DNA from: Campylobacteraceae bacterium
GTDB taxonomy: Bacteria > Campylobacterota > Campylobacteria > Campylobacterales > Sulfurovaceae
Length of the DNA: 37,658 nucleotides
Reading direction: 5' to 3'
Assembly (NCBI GenBank): GCA_027038295.1
Contig: JALVXD010000166.1
Span: 1 to 37,658 of the forward strand
The number at the start of each line of letters is the position of its first letter. Position 1 is the first letter of the stretch. The notes beneath the pieces are model-generated. The model was not told the origin of the DNA, made no database searches, and saw nothing but the letters and a program-made list of their open reading frames with translations. Below are positions 1-9,147 of the stretch, piece by piece. The translations under genes and the position numbers were made by a program.

Positions 1-103
1 AAAAGACCAAGTGACCATTAGTAATCTAAAGTCAAACTACTATCATAAACATTTTAAGTGGGGAAGAAGAGTAACCAATATGCAGCATTATGCAAGAAAA
101 TAA

Positions 104-124
104 GAGTAGACAAATTCTCTACCC
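104..124 (-). terminator. Possible terminator after the beta-barrel gene
   Basis: Read on the minus strand just past the stop of the barrel gene, GGGTAGA and TCTACTC can pair (one G-U) around a 7-base loop, followed by a T-rich run. The stem is short, so this is only a plausible intrinsic terminator. The rest of bases 1-131 shows no gene. Confidence 0.35.
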
Positions 125-131
125 TTTATAA

Positions 132-845
132 TTAAAAGTCGTAAGTAACACCTGCACTTACAGCATCTAAATCTGGTGAACCACTTTTGTAGTAAAGTCT
201 TTCATAATCTACAAAAACTCCAAGACCTTTCTCTTGGTCTCCCTTTCCATCAAACTCTCTATCATACTTAGCATCTTTTTTCTTATCATCCGATAAGTCA
301 TACTCAACACCTGCACCAAAAGCTAAACCTGTAGCATCTGTACGACGCAATTTTCCTTGAGTTGTAGTTTTAGCTACACCTACCAAGCCATAAACATTCG
401 TAGCATCACCTACTGGTAACATTGGCTTAACAAACACACCTGCATGTTTAACCTCTCCACCATCACCTTTTTGGTTACTTAGCATACCTCTTGCTTCAAG
501 ACCTACATACTTGTTAAAGTCATATCCAACTCTTGCCATAACCCCAGCTGTTTTATCTACTCCACTTTTAGAACCTTGACATCCACAGTTGCTATCGTAA
601 CGTGTAGCTGAAATACCAAGACCAGCATAAATACCAGAAACATTTGCAACAGGAACAACTGGTACAGGTATTGGAGTTGGAGCAACTTCTTCAACTACAG
701 CAGCTACCTCTTCCACTGGCTCAACAGGTACTGCATCAGCCTCTATAACTTCTTCTTCATATGCTACAGGGATAATGTCTCCACCAGCCATAACAAAATG
801 TGAACTTGCAATCAATGCGATTAAAGATAAGTGTATTCTTTTCAT
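132..845 (-). CDS. Outer-membrane beta-barrel protein (opacity/OmpA-like fold)
   Basis: This 237-residue protein has a signal peptide (about residues 1-20) followed by AGGDIIPV. A linker rich in Pro, Val and Glu (about residues 28-66) leads into a C-terminal region of alternating amphipathic strands that begins near VSGIYAGLGISATRYDS. The protein ends in VSAGVTYDF; a terminal Phe is typical of barrels inserted by the BAM machinery. A charged segment rich in Asp and Lys (about residues 185-207) is probably an extracellular loop. The length suits a small 8-strand barrel of the opacity-porin type. The ATG has an AGGAT-type ribosome-binding site. The AGGDI(I/M)PV stretch recurs in the small secreted protein at 16416. 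Ligand and role are unknown; it could be structural or a surface antigen. Confidence 0.75.
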   Translation of the reverse strand: MKRIHLSLIALIASSHFVMAGGDIIPVAYEEEVIEADAVPVEPVEEVAAVVEEVAPTPIPVPVVPVANVSGIYAGLGISATRYDSNCGCQGSKSGVDKTAGVMARVGYDFNKYVGLEARGMLSNQKGDGGEVKHAGVFVKPMLPVGDATNVYGLVGVAKTTTQGKLRRTDATGLAFGAGVEYDLSDDKKKDAKYDREFDGKGDQEKGLGVFVDYERLYYKSGSPDLDAVSAGVTYDF

Positions 846-1033
846 TATATATCCTATATATTAATTTTTTATATCTATATAATATTAGCATAAACAGTAT
901 ATAACTTAAATTAAACTTTAAATAATTATTTAAATTAATATAATAATTAATTTATAAATAACATATACTATTATTTACTAATAAAACTGTATTTTTCTCC
1001 ATAAAGCCCCTCTTTTGAAGGACTCTAAAAAAT
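846..1033. other. AT-rich gap without a recognised gene
   Basis: These 188 bases are very AT-rich and contain many TATAAT-like strings. They must carry the promoter of the barrel gene (minus strand) and the end of the giant repeat protein gene. I see no convincing reading frame or strong hairpin. Confidence 0.5.
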
Positions 1034-4000
1034 CTATTTCAACTCTTGAAGTTCTTTTCTATATAAAATCGCTCCAAATATAGAACTTAAAACAAGTAGA
1101 AGAGCTATACTCACTTTAGTAAAGACAGGAACAGAATCACTCATGCTCTCTTCATAGGTATCACAAACACAGTTTGAAACTATTGCTACCTTACCCACAT
1201 TAGAAACACTTCCTTGTTTACAGTTAATTACGTAGTAAATGGGTGTTGGTAGACCTGTAAATCCATCTTCTGCTTTAAAGCTAATGGTTCCATCATTTAA
1301 GACAGTCCAAACTCCTTCACCCTCTACTACAAGTTTATCACTGGTCTCAAGGCTTACTCCACCTACAGCTGTTCCATTTTCATGAAGTATTTTTGCCTCT
1401 TCTGACGTTACAAATCGAATACTCTCTACATCCAAATTACCATGGTCATTAGCTAAAATATTAACTGTTGTTATAGAACCCGTTGTACTGGCTACAACAT
1501 TATCATCATATACATGCAACACTCTATCTTGCTCATCTCTACACTTAGGAATAATTCCCATATCCCATGTCATATCATCTGTTGCATAAGGCAGTGTAAT
1601 AACAGGTGTTTTACCTGTTCCTGGGTCAACATTACAGTCCAACTCTGAACCTGCTCCTGTATTGTCATAACTTGGTGTAAACTGGTAGCCTGTTGGCAAC
1701 TCATCAAACCCAACACAGTAATCATCTGACTCTAAATTTTCAAATAAATATTTACCCTCTGCATCACTTCGCATCTCAGCTATCTTTGTAGTACAGTCTG
1801 ACTCATATAGTGTTACTTTTACATCTTTTACAGCTGGTTCATCAGCATCTTGAATACCATTATGGTTTTCGTCATACCAGACATAATCACCTAAACTTGA
1901 GAGCTGGTAAATACCTGCATCCCAGCTAATATCATGCTCACCAGATGCTAAACTTATTATCTCTGTTCTTGCTGTTTTTGGGTCTACATCTGAATCATTA
2001 TTGTCATTACTCTTATTGCTATCTGAGAGTGCATATCCATTTGGAACATCAAATCCTAACATATAATCATTTGGTACCAACTCATCAAATAAGAAATTTC
2101 CATCTTCATCTGTTTTCGTAGTAGAAACAACATCTCCATTAGAGTTATAGAGTATTATGGTTGCGTTAGGTACGCCCAACTCTCCACTATTTTGTACTCC
2201 ATCTCTGTTTGTGTCATACCAAACTCTGTCTCCAATACTTGCTGGAATATACATTCCCATATCCCAAGTTGTATCATTTTTATCAGAAACTAATGTTGTA
2301 CACTCTGTCTTATTTGTATCTCGGTTAACATCTGAATCTTTATTATCATCCCCTATACTGTTTTGAGGAGAGACCACATATCCATCTAATGGAGTAAACC
2401 CTACACAGTATTTATTTGGTCTTAAGTCTGTAAAGCTGTAAATACCATTTGCATCTGTTAGAGTATTTGGAATCTCATTACCAGCTCTATCTGTTGCTCT
2501 AGTTGTACAGTCACAGTTAAAGAGTGTTACAGTCACATTTTCAACACCCATCTCGCCATCTTCTTGCTCACCATTACCGTTAATGTCATTCCATACTCTA
2601 TTACCTATAGTTGCTGGTTTATAGATTCCCATGTCCCAAGTTGGGTCATTTTCACCTGAACTTAGTATTGTTGCTACTGTTTTAACTGTAGCTGGGTTCA
2701 CATCTGAATCTTTAACATCATCACCTTGGTCTTGAAGAGTTACACTATATCCCAATGGAACATTAAACCCTACACAATACTCACTTGGTGTTAGATTCGT
2801 AAAATTATAAATTCCATTTTTATCTGTTCTTACTGGTACAATATCTGCATCTGAATCATCTTTGCTAACTACGGTTGAACAATCAGATTCATAGAGTGTT
2901 ACGGCTACATCTTTAACACCTGTCTCATTGTTATCTTGAATACCGTTACCATTCTCATCTAACCATACATAATTCCCAATACTTGCTGGTTTATAGATTC
3001 CCATATCCCAAGATGGGTCATTTTCTCCTGACTTTAATGTCGCAACATCTGTTTTCATGGTTACTGGATTTACATCTGAATCTTCATCATCACCTCTTGT
3101 TACATCTTTAGGGCTAACTACATAATTAGCAGGTAAATCTGTAAATCCTATACAGTACTCTGCTGGAGCTAAATTTCTAAAGTTATAATTACCATTTGTA
3201 TCTGTTGTTAAAGGAACGATTGCTCCTCCATCATTATTTACACTTACTTCTGTTGTACAGTCACCTTTATAAAGTGTTACTGTTATACCCTCTACACCTG
3301 TCTCATTTTCATCTTGAACACCGTTAGCATTACTATCTAACCATACTCTATCTCCAAGACTTGCTGGACTATAGATTCCCATATCCCATGTAGTATCATT
3401 CTTTCCACCAACTAAGTTAGTAGACTCTGTTTTTCCTGTTGTCTCATCTGCGTCTGAATCTTTATCTTCTGTTGTTACACTACTGTTCTTTGGACTTACT
3501 TTGTATCCTACTGGTAAACTATCTAAGTCAAACCCTACACAGTAATCATTTGGTACTAAGTTAGAGAATATGTAGTTTCCACTTGCATCTGTCTGTATTG
3601 CGGGAATGGCTACACCCATACCATCTACTGCTACTGTTGTACAATCTGCTTTGTATAAGTTTACTCTTACATTCTCTACACCTCTCTCATCTGCATCTTG
3701 GATTCCATTAGCATCTCTATCATACCAAACTCTGTCTCCCATAGATGCTGATTGAAATATTCCCATATCCCAACTCATGTCAGCTTCACCTGCATCTAAA
3801 AGAATTGAAATGGTTTTTAGTGTACTTCTATCTGTATCAGAGTCAATATCATCAACTACTGCATCTTTAAATGTTGCCCCATATCCATCAGGAAGTGTTG
3901 AGAACCCTAAACAGTACTCACTTGGCATTAGATGCTCAAATTTATAAAGTCCATCTGCATCGGTTACTTTTACAGGAATATCTCTACCTAAACTATCTTT

Positions 4001-7000
4001 TGCTACTGTTCTACAGTCAGCATCATAAAGAGTTACCGTTACTCCATTTACTGGCTCTTCTCTTGAATCTTGTTCACCATTAGCATTGGCATCATTCCAT
4101 ACATAGTTACCTATACTTGCCTCTTCATAGATTCCCATATCTACCGTTCTGTCATCATCACCTGCATTTAGAGTTACAACTGTTGTAATTCCTGTTGTTA
4201 CATTTACATCTGAATCTTTTGTATCATCACCTTGGTTTTGTGGAGAGATAGCATAACCTACTGGAATATTTGTAAATCTTACACAGTAATCACCTGCCAC
4301 CAAATCTTCAAATAGGTAAAGACCATTTTCATCTGTTGTTTGTGGGTCTATACCATCTACAGCAGTAGCACAATCACTTCCTAGAAGTGTCACATCTACA
4401 CCTTGAACGGGAAGTTCATCAGCATCTTGAATACCATTGGCATTTTTATCATTCCAAACTTTATCACCTAAGGTTGCAGGAGCATAAATACCCATATCCC
4501 AAGTTAAATCTCTTGCTCCCTCTTCTAGTGTTACTGGAACTGTTTTTTTAGTTGTTGCATTAACATCTGAATCTATTGCATCATCTCCACTATCTTGAGA
4601 GGATATAACAAAACCATCTGGTAATGCTCCAAACTCTAAACAGTAAGTACCAGCAGATAATGCTTCAAAAATATAGTTACCACTTGCATCTGTTGTTGTA
4701 CTGTTCACTTCAGTTGTACAATCTTTAAGTAGTTTTACCTCAATATTAGGAACACCTGCTTCACCATTATCTTGTTCTCCATTTTTATTGCTGTCATACC
4801 AAACTCTGTCACCAATAGCTACTTTAGAACTATAGATTCCCATGTCCCAAGTTAAATCTTCTTCACCAGTATCAAGTGTTGTTGTTTCTGTTATAAATGG
4901 AGCTGTTGTTGAAGCATCTGAATCTGTCTCATCACCTGCTCCTTTAGTTGTTACCATATAATCATCTGGTAAGTTTGAGAACTCTACACAGTAATCACCT
5001 GCATCTAAATTAGTAAACTTATATTTACCATCAACATCTGTAGTTGTTGTCTGAGATGAACCTCTACGACTACAATTAGTTAACAACTCAACAGTTACAC
5101 CCTCTACACCTTTTTCACTAGCATCTTGAATTCCATCTCTGTTATCATCATACCAAACATAATCTCCTAGAGATGCTGGTCTATAAAAACAAAAATCTAC
5201 GGTCATATTTCCATTCTCATCACTTGAATCATCAGCAGAGTCTGTTCCTGTTTTACCATTACTCTCTGTTGGCTCAGTTCCTGATTGTAGTGTAAACTTA
5301 CCTGAAGTATATTCATTTCCATTTGAACTTTTTATATTTGAATCATTCTCTGTATCATCATTATCTACTGTAGTTTGTTGAGTACAAGGAACATAGCCCT
5401 TTCCTAATGGAGGAGAGACTAAAATAGAGTATGTACCCTCATCTAAGCCCGAAAAATAGTATTGTCCATCTGCCCCTGTTTTCTGAACAGAATTTGGCAT
5501 TACTGTACCATTTTCATCAAGTAGTGTTACATTTACATCTGCTATTCCACTTTCATCATCATCTTGTAAACCATTTTTATTTAGGTCTTCCCAAATTAGA
5601 GAACCTATACTTACTGTTGGTTTTGGAGAAAAACCAAAATCAAATGAGTGATTATTTACTCCTAAAGTAGATATATCTGTTGCTAAAATAGAAGCATCTG
5701 CATTATCTCCAACAGCTATACCATTACTATCATTACTATTTGTACTTGAACCCTCACCAACATTAGCTACAGTTAAATTCGCAATACCTAAAGCAGATTG
5801 TTTTGATGTGCCTATTACATTTGGTACTCTAACAAGACAATCATTACTACCTGCTTTTAAAGCAGATATATTGTATTTATGACTAGAAGTTGATGCTTCA
5901 CTTGGGTCATTTGAGAAAATATAATAACCATCAGTATCTGTTGTTGCTGTTGCTACTACAGTACCTCCACAAACCAACTCTACAGAAACATTTTCAATTC
6001 CTACTTCATCAGCATCTTGAACACCATTACTATTCGTATCTTCCCATACTCTATCACCAACCTCAATAGGTGCTGGAGCTGTTAAAAGCTCAATGTCTCC
6101 TATACCTGATGCTTTCCCTGTATATTTAATAGAACCTGAATTAACATGTGAATACCAATTTTCATTTGCTCCTGTAGTAGTATTAAATGTTTGAACTCCA
6201 TTAGTTGTCCAGTACTCTCGTCCTGTATCTCCAGAGGGATGAGGATCATTAACTGCTAAAATCATTTGGTTACTACCTTTTAAAATTGCCATAGCACCAC
6301 CTGAAGGATTGGCATTATTGTCTCCACCTTTATCATCAAAAAAATCACCATCAGGAGAATTTCCAGCAGGACAAGAACCTGTACCTTCTAACTCATAAGT
6401 ACCATTACTATTACAAACTTTAACTATCTCACCCTGTCCAAAAGCATCTTCTGTTGTTGCTGTACTACCTGATTCTGCTGTATAATTATCTTTACCTATC
6501 TGCATTCCCCATCTATCTAAAAAACCTAAATAGAGATTACCTTTTTCATCAAAATCTATATCAGCTAAAATAGGTTGATTGTATCCATCCCAATTAGTTG
6601 TTGTATCATGAATACTATCTGACCATGGGAAAAAATTAGCATTTTCTGCATAACCATCATCATTACTTCTATCATAACCCATATCCATTGAAAATACCGT
6701 ACTTAATCCAGCTGATGGATTTGCTAAATCAAAGCTAGAAACATATGCCTTTAAATCACTTTTATTTTGTGATGTAGAAGCGTCACATATGGAACCTAGA
6801 TATCCTTTACCATTATGAATACCTAACCCCCAAGGTCTAAGCTCCCCACCTGTACAAGTTGGAGTACCATTTAAGTCTGCAATAAGATACTGATTTACCG
6901 TTGCAGAGGAGAGAGAAGAAAAATCTCCTGAAGCATCCATAGAAATAAGTGCTTTTTGATTTAAATTGACTGTCCAAAGAGTTTCTGTATTATTATCAAA

Positions 7001-7873
7001 ATCTAAATCACCATAAGAAACTTTTCCAATCTTAGCATATGCATCCAAATCAACAGAAGGAGTTGTTGGATCATTAGGTAAAGTATAATCACTTCCATTT
7101 AACCTATCTATAGAACCTAAATCAATGCCACTCTTACCTTGTAAATCTATATTTCCTAATAGTATTGCAGGAGAAGAAGTATAATCAAAAGCATAAATTT
7201 TACCAAGACTTCCATTAGCAAAACCTATATGTCTCCAAAGAACGCTTGAGACAAACATTCTCTGTTTAGAGGTCTGAAATCCTTTTCCCCATACAGATCC
7301 TATATCTTTTGCTTCAGCATCAGTTATAGGTACAGGACCTGCTCCTTGATTTCCATCATATGTTTTATGATCAGCATTAAGACCACTGTCTGTATAGTTA
7401 TTAGTTACCAAAGAAGGAATCGTACTCTCTATATTACTTCCACCTGAAAGAATATTCGTAACATATGGAGGTTGTGCTATATTTGAGTAGTCATTTACAT
7501 CATGAAGAGCAAAATTAGCTGTTCCACCATTAGGGACAAACTGAACTGATGAATTTTTCACTCCACCATTACTACTCTCTTTTAAATAAGGAGGAATATT
7601 AGTAAACTCAACCCTAACATCTGTTGATGTAGATAAAGACCATACACCATTTGCATTTGTAGTTGTTGATGATCCTCCAGGGTAAGCTGTAACTTTTACT
7701 CCTGAAACACCAAATTCGTTGCTATCTTGAATACCATACCTATTTAAAGATGTAGCATTCACAGGGATATCTTGAAAAACCACTCCACTTACATCAGCAT
7801 AAAGAATACTAGATGTAAGTACAGAGAGACTAAAAGCAGAAAAAAGATATTTATTTTTATTTTTTAAAACCAA
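1034..7873 (-). CDS. Giant secreted SdrD B-like repeat protein with C-terminal anchor
   Basis: This 2279-residue protein starts at TTG, supported by an AGGAG ribosome-binding site 7 bases upstream. It has a signal peptide ending near LYA, a degenerate SdrD-like unit (GIQDSNEFGVSGVKV), and a region of about 400 residues with the look of a beta-propeller or lectin. Twelve tandem SdrD B-like units of about 115-125 residues follow, each opening like ASLGDRVWLDSNANGVQDEN, a calcium-loop pattern, and most closing with WDMGIY. Most units carry a DC/YC cysteine pair, which suggests an intradomain disulfide. After the repeats comes a cadherin/Ig-like module (VNILANDHG). The tail has SVPVFTKV, a hydrophobic stretch and YRKELQELK, resembling an IPTL-CTERM-type sorting signal. 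It is probably a long calcium-stiffened surface stalk or adhesin; the binding partner is unknown. Confidence 0.85.
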   Translation of the reverse strand: MVLKNKNKYLFSAFSLSVLTSSILYADVSGVVFQDIPVNATSLNRYGIQDSNEFGVSGVKVTAYPGGSSTTTNANGVWSLSTSTDVRVEFTNIPPYLKESSNGGVKNSSVQFVPNGGTANFALHDVNDYSNIAQPPYVTNILSGGSNIESTIPSLVTNNYTDSGLNADHKTYDGNQGAGPVPITDAEAKDIGSVWGKGFQTSKQRMFVSSVLWRHIGFANGSLGKIYAFDYTSSPAILLGNIDLQGKSGIDLGSIDRLNGSDYTLPNDPTTPSVDLDAYAKIGKVSYGDLDFDNNTETLWTVNLNQKALISMDASGDFSSLSSATVNQYLIADLNGTPTCTGGELRPWGLGIHNGKGYLGSICDASTSQNKSDLKAYVSSFDLANPSAGLSTVFSMDMGYDRSNDDGYAENANFFPWSDSIHDTTTNWDGYNQPILADIDFDEKGNLYLGFLDRWGMQIGKDNYTAESGSTATTEDAFGQGEIVKVCNSNGTYELEGTGSCPAGNSPDGDFFDDKGGDNNANPSGGAMAILKGSNQMILAVNDPHPSGDTGREYWTTNGVQTFNTTTGANENWYSHVNSGSIKYTGKASGIGDIELLTAPAPIEVGDRVWEDTNSNGVQDADEVGIENVSVELVCGGTVVATATTDTDGYYIFSNDPSEASTSSHKYNISALKAGSNDCLVRVPNVIGTSKQSALGIANLTVANVGEGSSTNSNDSNGIAVGDNADASILATDISTLGVNNHSFDFGFSPKPTVSIGSLIWEDLNKNGLQDDDESGIADVNVTLLDENGTVMPNSVQKTGADGQYYFSGLDEGTYSILVSPPLGKGYVPCTQQTTVDNDDTENDSNIKSSNGNEYTSGKFTLQSGTEPTESNGKTGTDSADDSSDENGNMTVDFCFYRPASLGDYVWYDDNRDGIQDASEKGVEGVTVELLTNCSRRGSSQTTTTDVDGKYKFTNLDAGDYCVEFSNLPDDYMVTTKGAGDETDSDASTTAPFITETTTLDTGEEDLTWDMGIYSSKVAIGDRVWYDSNKNGEQDNGEAGVPNIEVKLLKDCTTEVNSTTTDASGNYIFEALSAGTYCLEFGALPDGFVISSQDSGDDAIDSDVNATTKKTVPVTLEEGARDLTWDMGIYAPATLGDKVWNDKNANGIQDADELPVQGVDVTLLGSDCATAVDGIDPQTTDENGLYLFEDLVAGDYCVRFTNIPVGYAISPQNQGDDTKDSDVNVTTGITTVVTLNAGDDDRTVDMGIYEEASIGNYVWNDANANGEQDSREEPVNGVTVTLYDADCRTVAKDSLGRDIPVKVTDADGLYKFEHLMPSEYCLGFSTLPDGYGATFKDAVVDDIDSDTDRSTLKTISILLDAGEADMSWDMGIFQSASMGDRVWYDRDANGIQDADERGVENVRVNLYKADCTTVAVDGMGVAIPAIQTDASGNYIFSNLVPNDYCVGFDLDSLPVGYKVSPKNSSVTTEDKDSDADETTGKTESTNLVGGKNDTTWDMGIYSPASLGDRVWLDSNANGVQDENETGVEGITVTLYKGDCTTEVSVNNDGGAIVPLTTDTNGNYNFRNLAPAEYCIGFTDLPANYVVSPKDVTRGDDEDSDVNPVTMKTDVATLKSGENDPSWDMGIYKPASIGNYVWLDENGNGIQDNNETGVKDVAVTLYESDCSTVVSKDDSDADIVPVRTDKNGIYNFTNLTPSEYCVGFNVPLGYSVTLQDQGDDVKDSDVNPATVKTVATILSSGENDPTWDMGIYKPATIGNRVWNDINGNGEQEDGEMGVENVTVTLFNCDCTTRATDRAGNEIPNTLTDANGIYSFTDLRPNKYCVGFTPLDGYVVSPQNSIGDDNKDSDVNRDTNKTECTTLVSDKNDTTWDMGMYIPASIGDRVWYDTNRDGVQNSGELGVPNATIILYNSNGDVVSTTKTDEDGNFLFDELVPNDYMLGFDVPNGYALSDSNKSNDNNDSDVDPKTARTEIISLASGEHDISWDAGIYQLSSLGDYVWYDENHNGIQDADEPAVKDVKVTLYESDCTTKIAEMRSDAEGKYLFENLESDDYCVGFDELPTGYQFTPSYDNTGAGSELDCNVDPGTGKTPVITLPYATDDMTWDMGIIPKCRDEQDRVLHVYDDNVVASTTGSITTVNILANDHGNLDVESIRFVTSEEAKILHENGTAVGGVSLETSDKLVVEGEGVWTVLNDGTISFKAEDGFTGLPTPIYYVINCKQGSVSNVGKVAIVSNCVCDTYEESMSDSVPVFTKVSIALLLVLSSIFGAILYRKELQELK
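1550..6070 (-). repeat. Twelve tandem coding repeats (SdrD B-like units)
   Basis: Unit starts fall near 6065, 5615, 5180, 4830, 4485, 4125, 3750, 3365, 2990, 2620, 2245 and 1900, a period of roughly 345-450 bases. The first two units are the most divergent. Units 5-10 and 12 share the DC cysteine and WDMGIY-type ending most closely, which suggests recent amplification. Unit 11 lacks the DC...YC pair. Recombination between units could change stalk length. Confidence 0.8.
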
Positions 7874-7880
7874 ACTTAAA

Positions 7881-7885
7881 CTCCT
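7881..7885 (-). promoter_or_regulatory. Ribosome-binding site that decides a TTG start
   Basis: On the minus strand AGGAG lies 7 bases before TTG at 7873, the first codon of the giant repeat protein. A signal peptide begins directly at this codon, so TTG rather than a later ATG is the likely start. Confidence 0.65.
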
Positions 7886-8016
7886 GTATTAATTTTTATT
7901 TAATATAGTAGCATTTGTGAAATTTTTAATAGTTTAATTTTATAATATTTTAAGAAAATATAAATGCTTTAAAAGTATTGAAAAACAGAAAAAAATAAAA
8001 GGAATTAGAATAAAGA

Positions 8017-8042
8017 TTTCTAAGCTCTTTAGAACTTAGAAA
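8017..8042 (-). terminator. Probable terminator after the propeller-like gene
   Basis: An 8-base perfect stem (TTTCTAAG / CTTAGAAA) with a 10-base loop sits 5 bases past the stop of the gene ending at 8047, followed on the minus strand by a T-rich run. It separates that gene from the giant repeat protein gene. Confidence 0.5.
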
Positions 8043-8046
8043 GATG

Positions 8047-8982
8047 TTATTTTTTAACCAAACTCCAAGTCAAAGAGCTGCTGTCCCACTTAGCACTGTA
8101 GTGATTTCTCTCACTCCCCTCGGAGGTTTGGGCTATAAGTGTATATGAGAAAGGAATGGTCTGTAGCTCAAGCAAGTTTTGACCACGTACGTTAATTTTA
8201 CGAATATGCTCTTGTGCAGATGGAAGTTCTAAAATTCTCTCTGCATTTTTAGACAATGTTTTATTCTCTATGGCATAAGCATACAGAGCATTCTCTCTAG
8301 CTGACCCAGCCAATAAAAACTTACCCTTTTCACTTTTGAGTAGCGTAATGGTTAAAGCATCAAACCCCTCTACACGTTGAAGCACTCTTTTACTTTTCAC
8401 ATCCACATGGTAAATGACACCCTTTTGGCTTTTATAGTCACTCTCATCTATAGCAGAAACCCATAAAGTTTGGTCATCACAATCATAAACCAAAGAGATA
8501 ATCCCATAAGGGTTAGAAGCACTTGGGTGAACATCATCAAAGTTCATCCAAATATCTAACTTACCTGTTTTACTGTCAAGTTTGTAGATATTTTTTTGCA
8601 GATTAAAAGTAGTAGATTTTATGGAGATAAATGGCATAGGAGCCAAGTAGACATTTCCTACCTCATCTAAGGCATAGGTAGAAAAATGCTCATACGTCTC
8701 CCAAGCCTTTGGGTGAATAACTTTTGAGAAGTTCTTCCCCCATAAAAATGCCAAGCCTTTAAACTGCTGTTGAGAGAGGTCTATGGTAATGGGTTGTGTT
8801 ACCTTTAACTGCTTTAAAAACTCTGGGTGTCTTGCACAGCTTTTTTGTTTGTTGAAATTTCCTATGGTGAATTTTTCTTCTGTTTTATGTTTTGTTTTTT
8901 GGTTGTTTTTTTTGTTTATTACAACAAATGCTATACCTGCTACTACTAGAAGCGATATTATAATTGGTAGATATTTTCTCAT
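8047..8982 (-). CDS. Membrane-anchored, predicted beta-propeller protein of unknown function
   Basis: This 311-residue protein has one N-terminal membrane segment or uncleaved signal (about residues 4-23), followed by a Lys-rich stretch. The remainder has repeated strand-turn patterns such as YALDEVGNVYLAP, IYKLDSKTGKLDIWM, LWVSAIDESD and VIYHVDVKSKRVL. These resemble blades of an NHL/SMP-30-like propeller, which I infer from pattern only. No catalytic motif is visible. The ATG is preceded by an AAGGAA ribosome-binding site. It lies downstream of the amine-oxidase-like gene, separated by a paired-hairpin repeat, so cotranscription is possible but not shown. The propeller-like region of the giant repeat protein next door may be related. 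Confidence 0.5.
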   Translation of the reverse strand: MRKYLPIIISLLVVAGIAFVVINKKNNQKTKHKTEEKFTIGNFNKQKSCARHPEFLKQLKVTQPITIDLSQQQFKGLAFLWGKNFSKVIHPKAWETYEHFSTYALDEVGNVYLAPMPFISIKSTTFNLQKNIYKLDSKTGKLDIWMNFDDVHPSASNPYGIISLVYDCDDQTLWVSAIDESDYKSQKGVIYHVDVKSKRVLQRVEGFDALTITLLKSEKGKFLLAGSARENALYAYAIENKTLSKNAERILELPSAQEHIRKINVRGQNLLELQTIPFSYTLIAQTSEGSERNHYSAKWDSSSLTWSLVKK

Positions 8983-9010
8983 TTTTTTCCTTAATTTTTA
9001 TATAAAATCC

Positions 9011-9116
9011 GTAGGTGTGACCATGTCACACGTCTAATCTCGATTTATACTTTATGGTTATTTCAAATACAAAATTATGCCATTTTTATTTTGACGTTTG
9101 ACATGGTCAAACCTAC
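9011..9116. repeat. Paired-hairpin REP doublet (copy A)
   Basis: This 106-base element begins GTAGG and ends CCTAC. The left arm folds as GTGTGAC-cat-GTCACAC and the right arm as GTTTGAC-atg-GTCAAAC. The arms differ at one position and its pairing partner, so each stem stays perfect. The inner sequence shares the linker TTTGACG with copy E. The arrangement fits REP-type hairpins with a GTAG foot in inverted orientation. It fills the gap between the genes at 9148 and 8982. Confidence 0.8.
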
Positions 9117-9147
9117 GCTATTTTTAACATAAATTCAATCCAAATTT

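Noticed and set aside
1550-5190. Regular repeats that could suggest a CRISPR array
   Set aside because: The period is hundreds of bases, the units stay in one open frame and encode SdrD B-like domains.
2157-5670. Open frames opposite the giant repeat protein gene
   Set aside because: They are antisense shadows of a repetitive coding region, low in complexity and without family resemblance or ribosome-binding sites.
9011-9116. Terminal inverted repeats of an insertion sequence or classical MITE
   Set aside because: No transposase lies between the ends, and each end is itself a hairpin with a GTAG foot, which fits REP doublets better. A target-site duplication was not evident.
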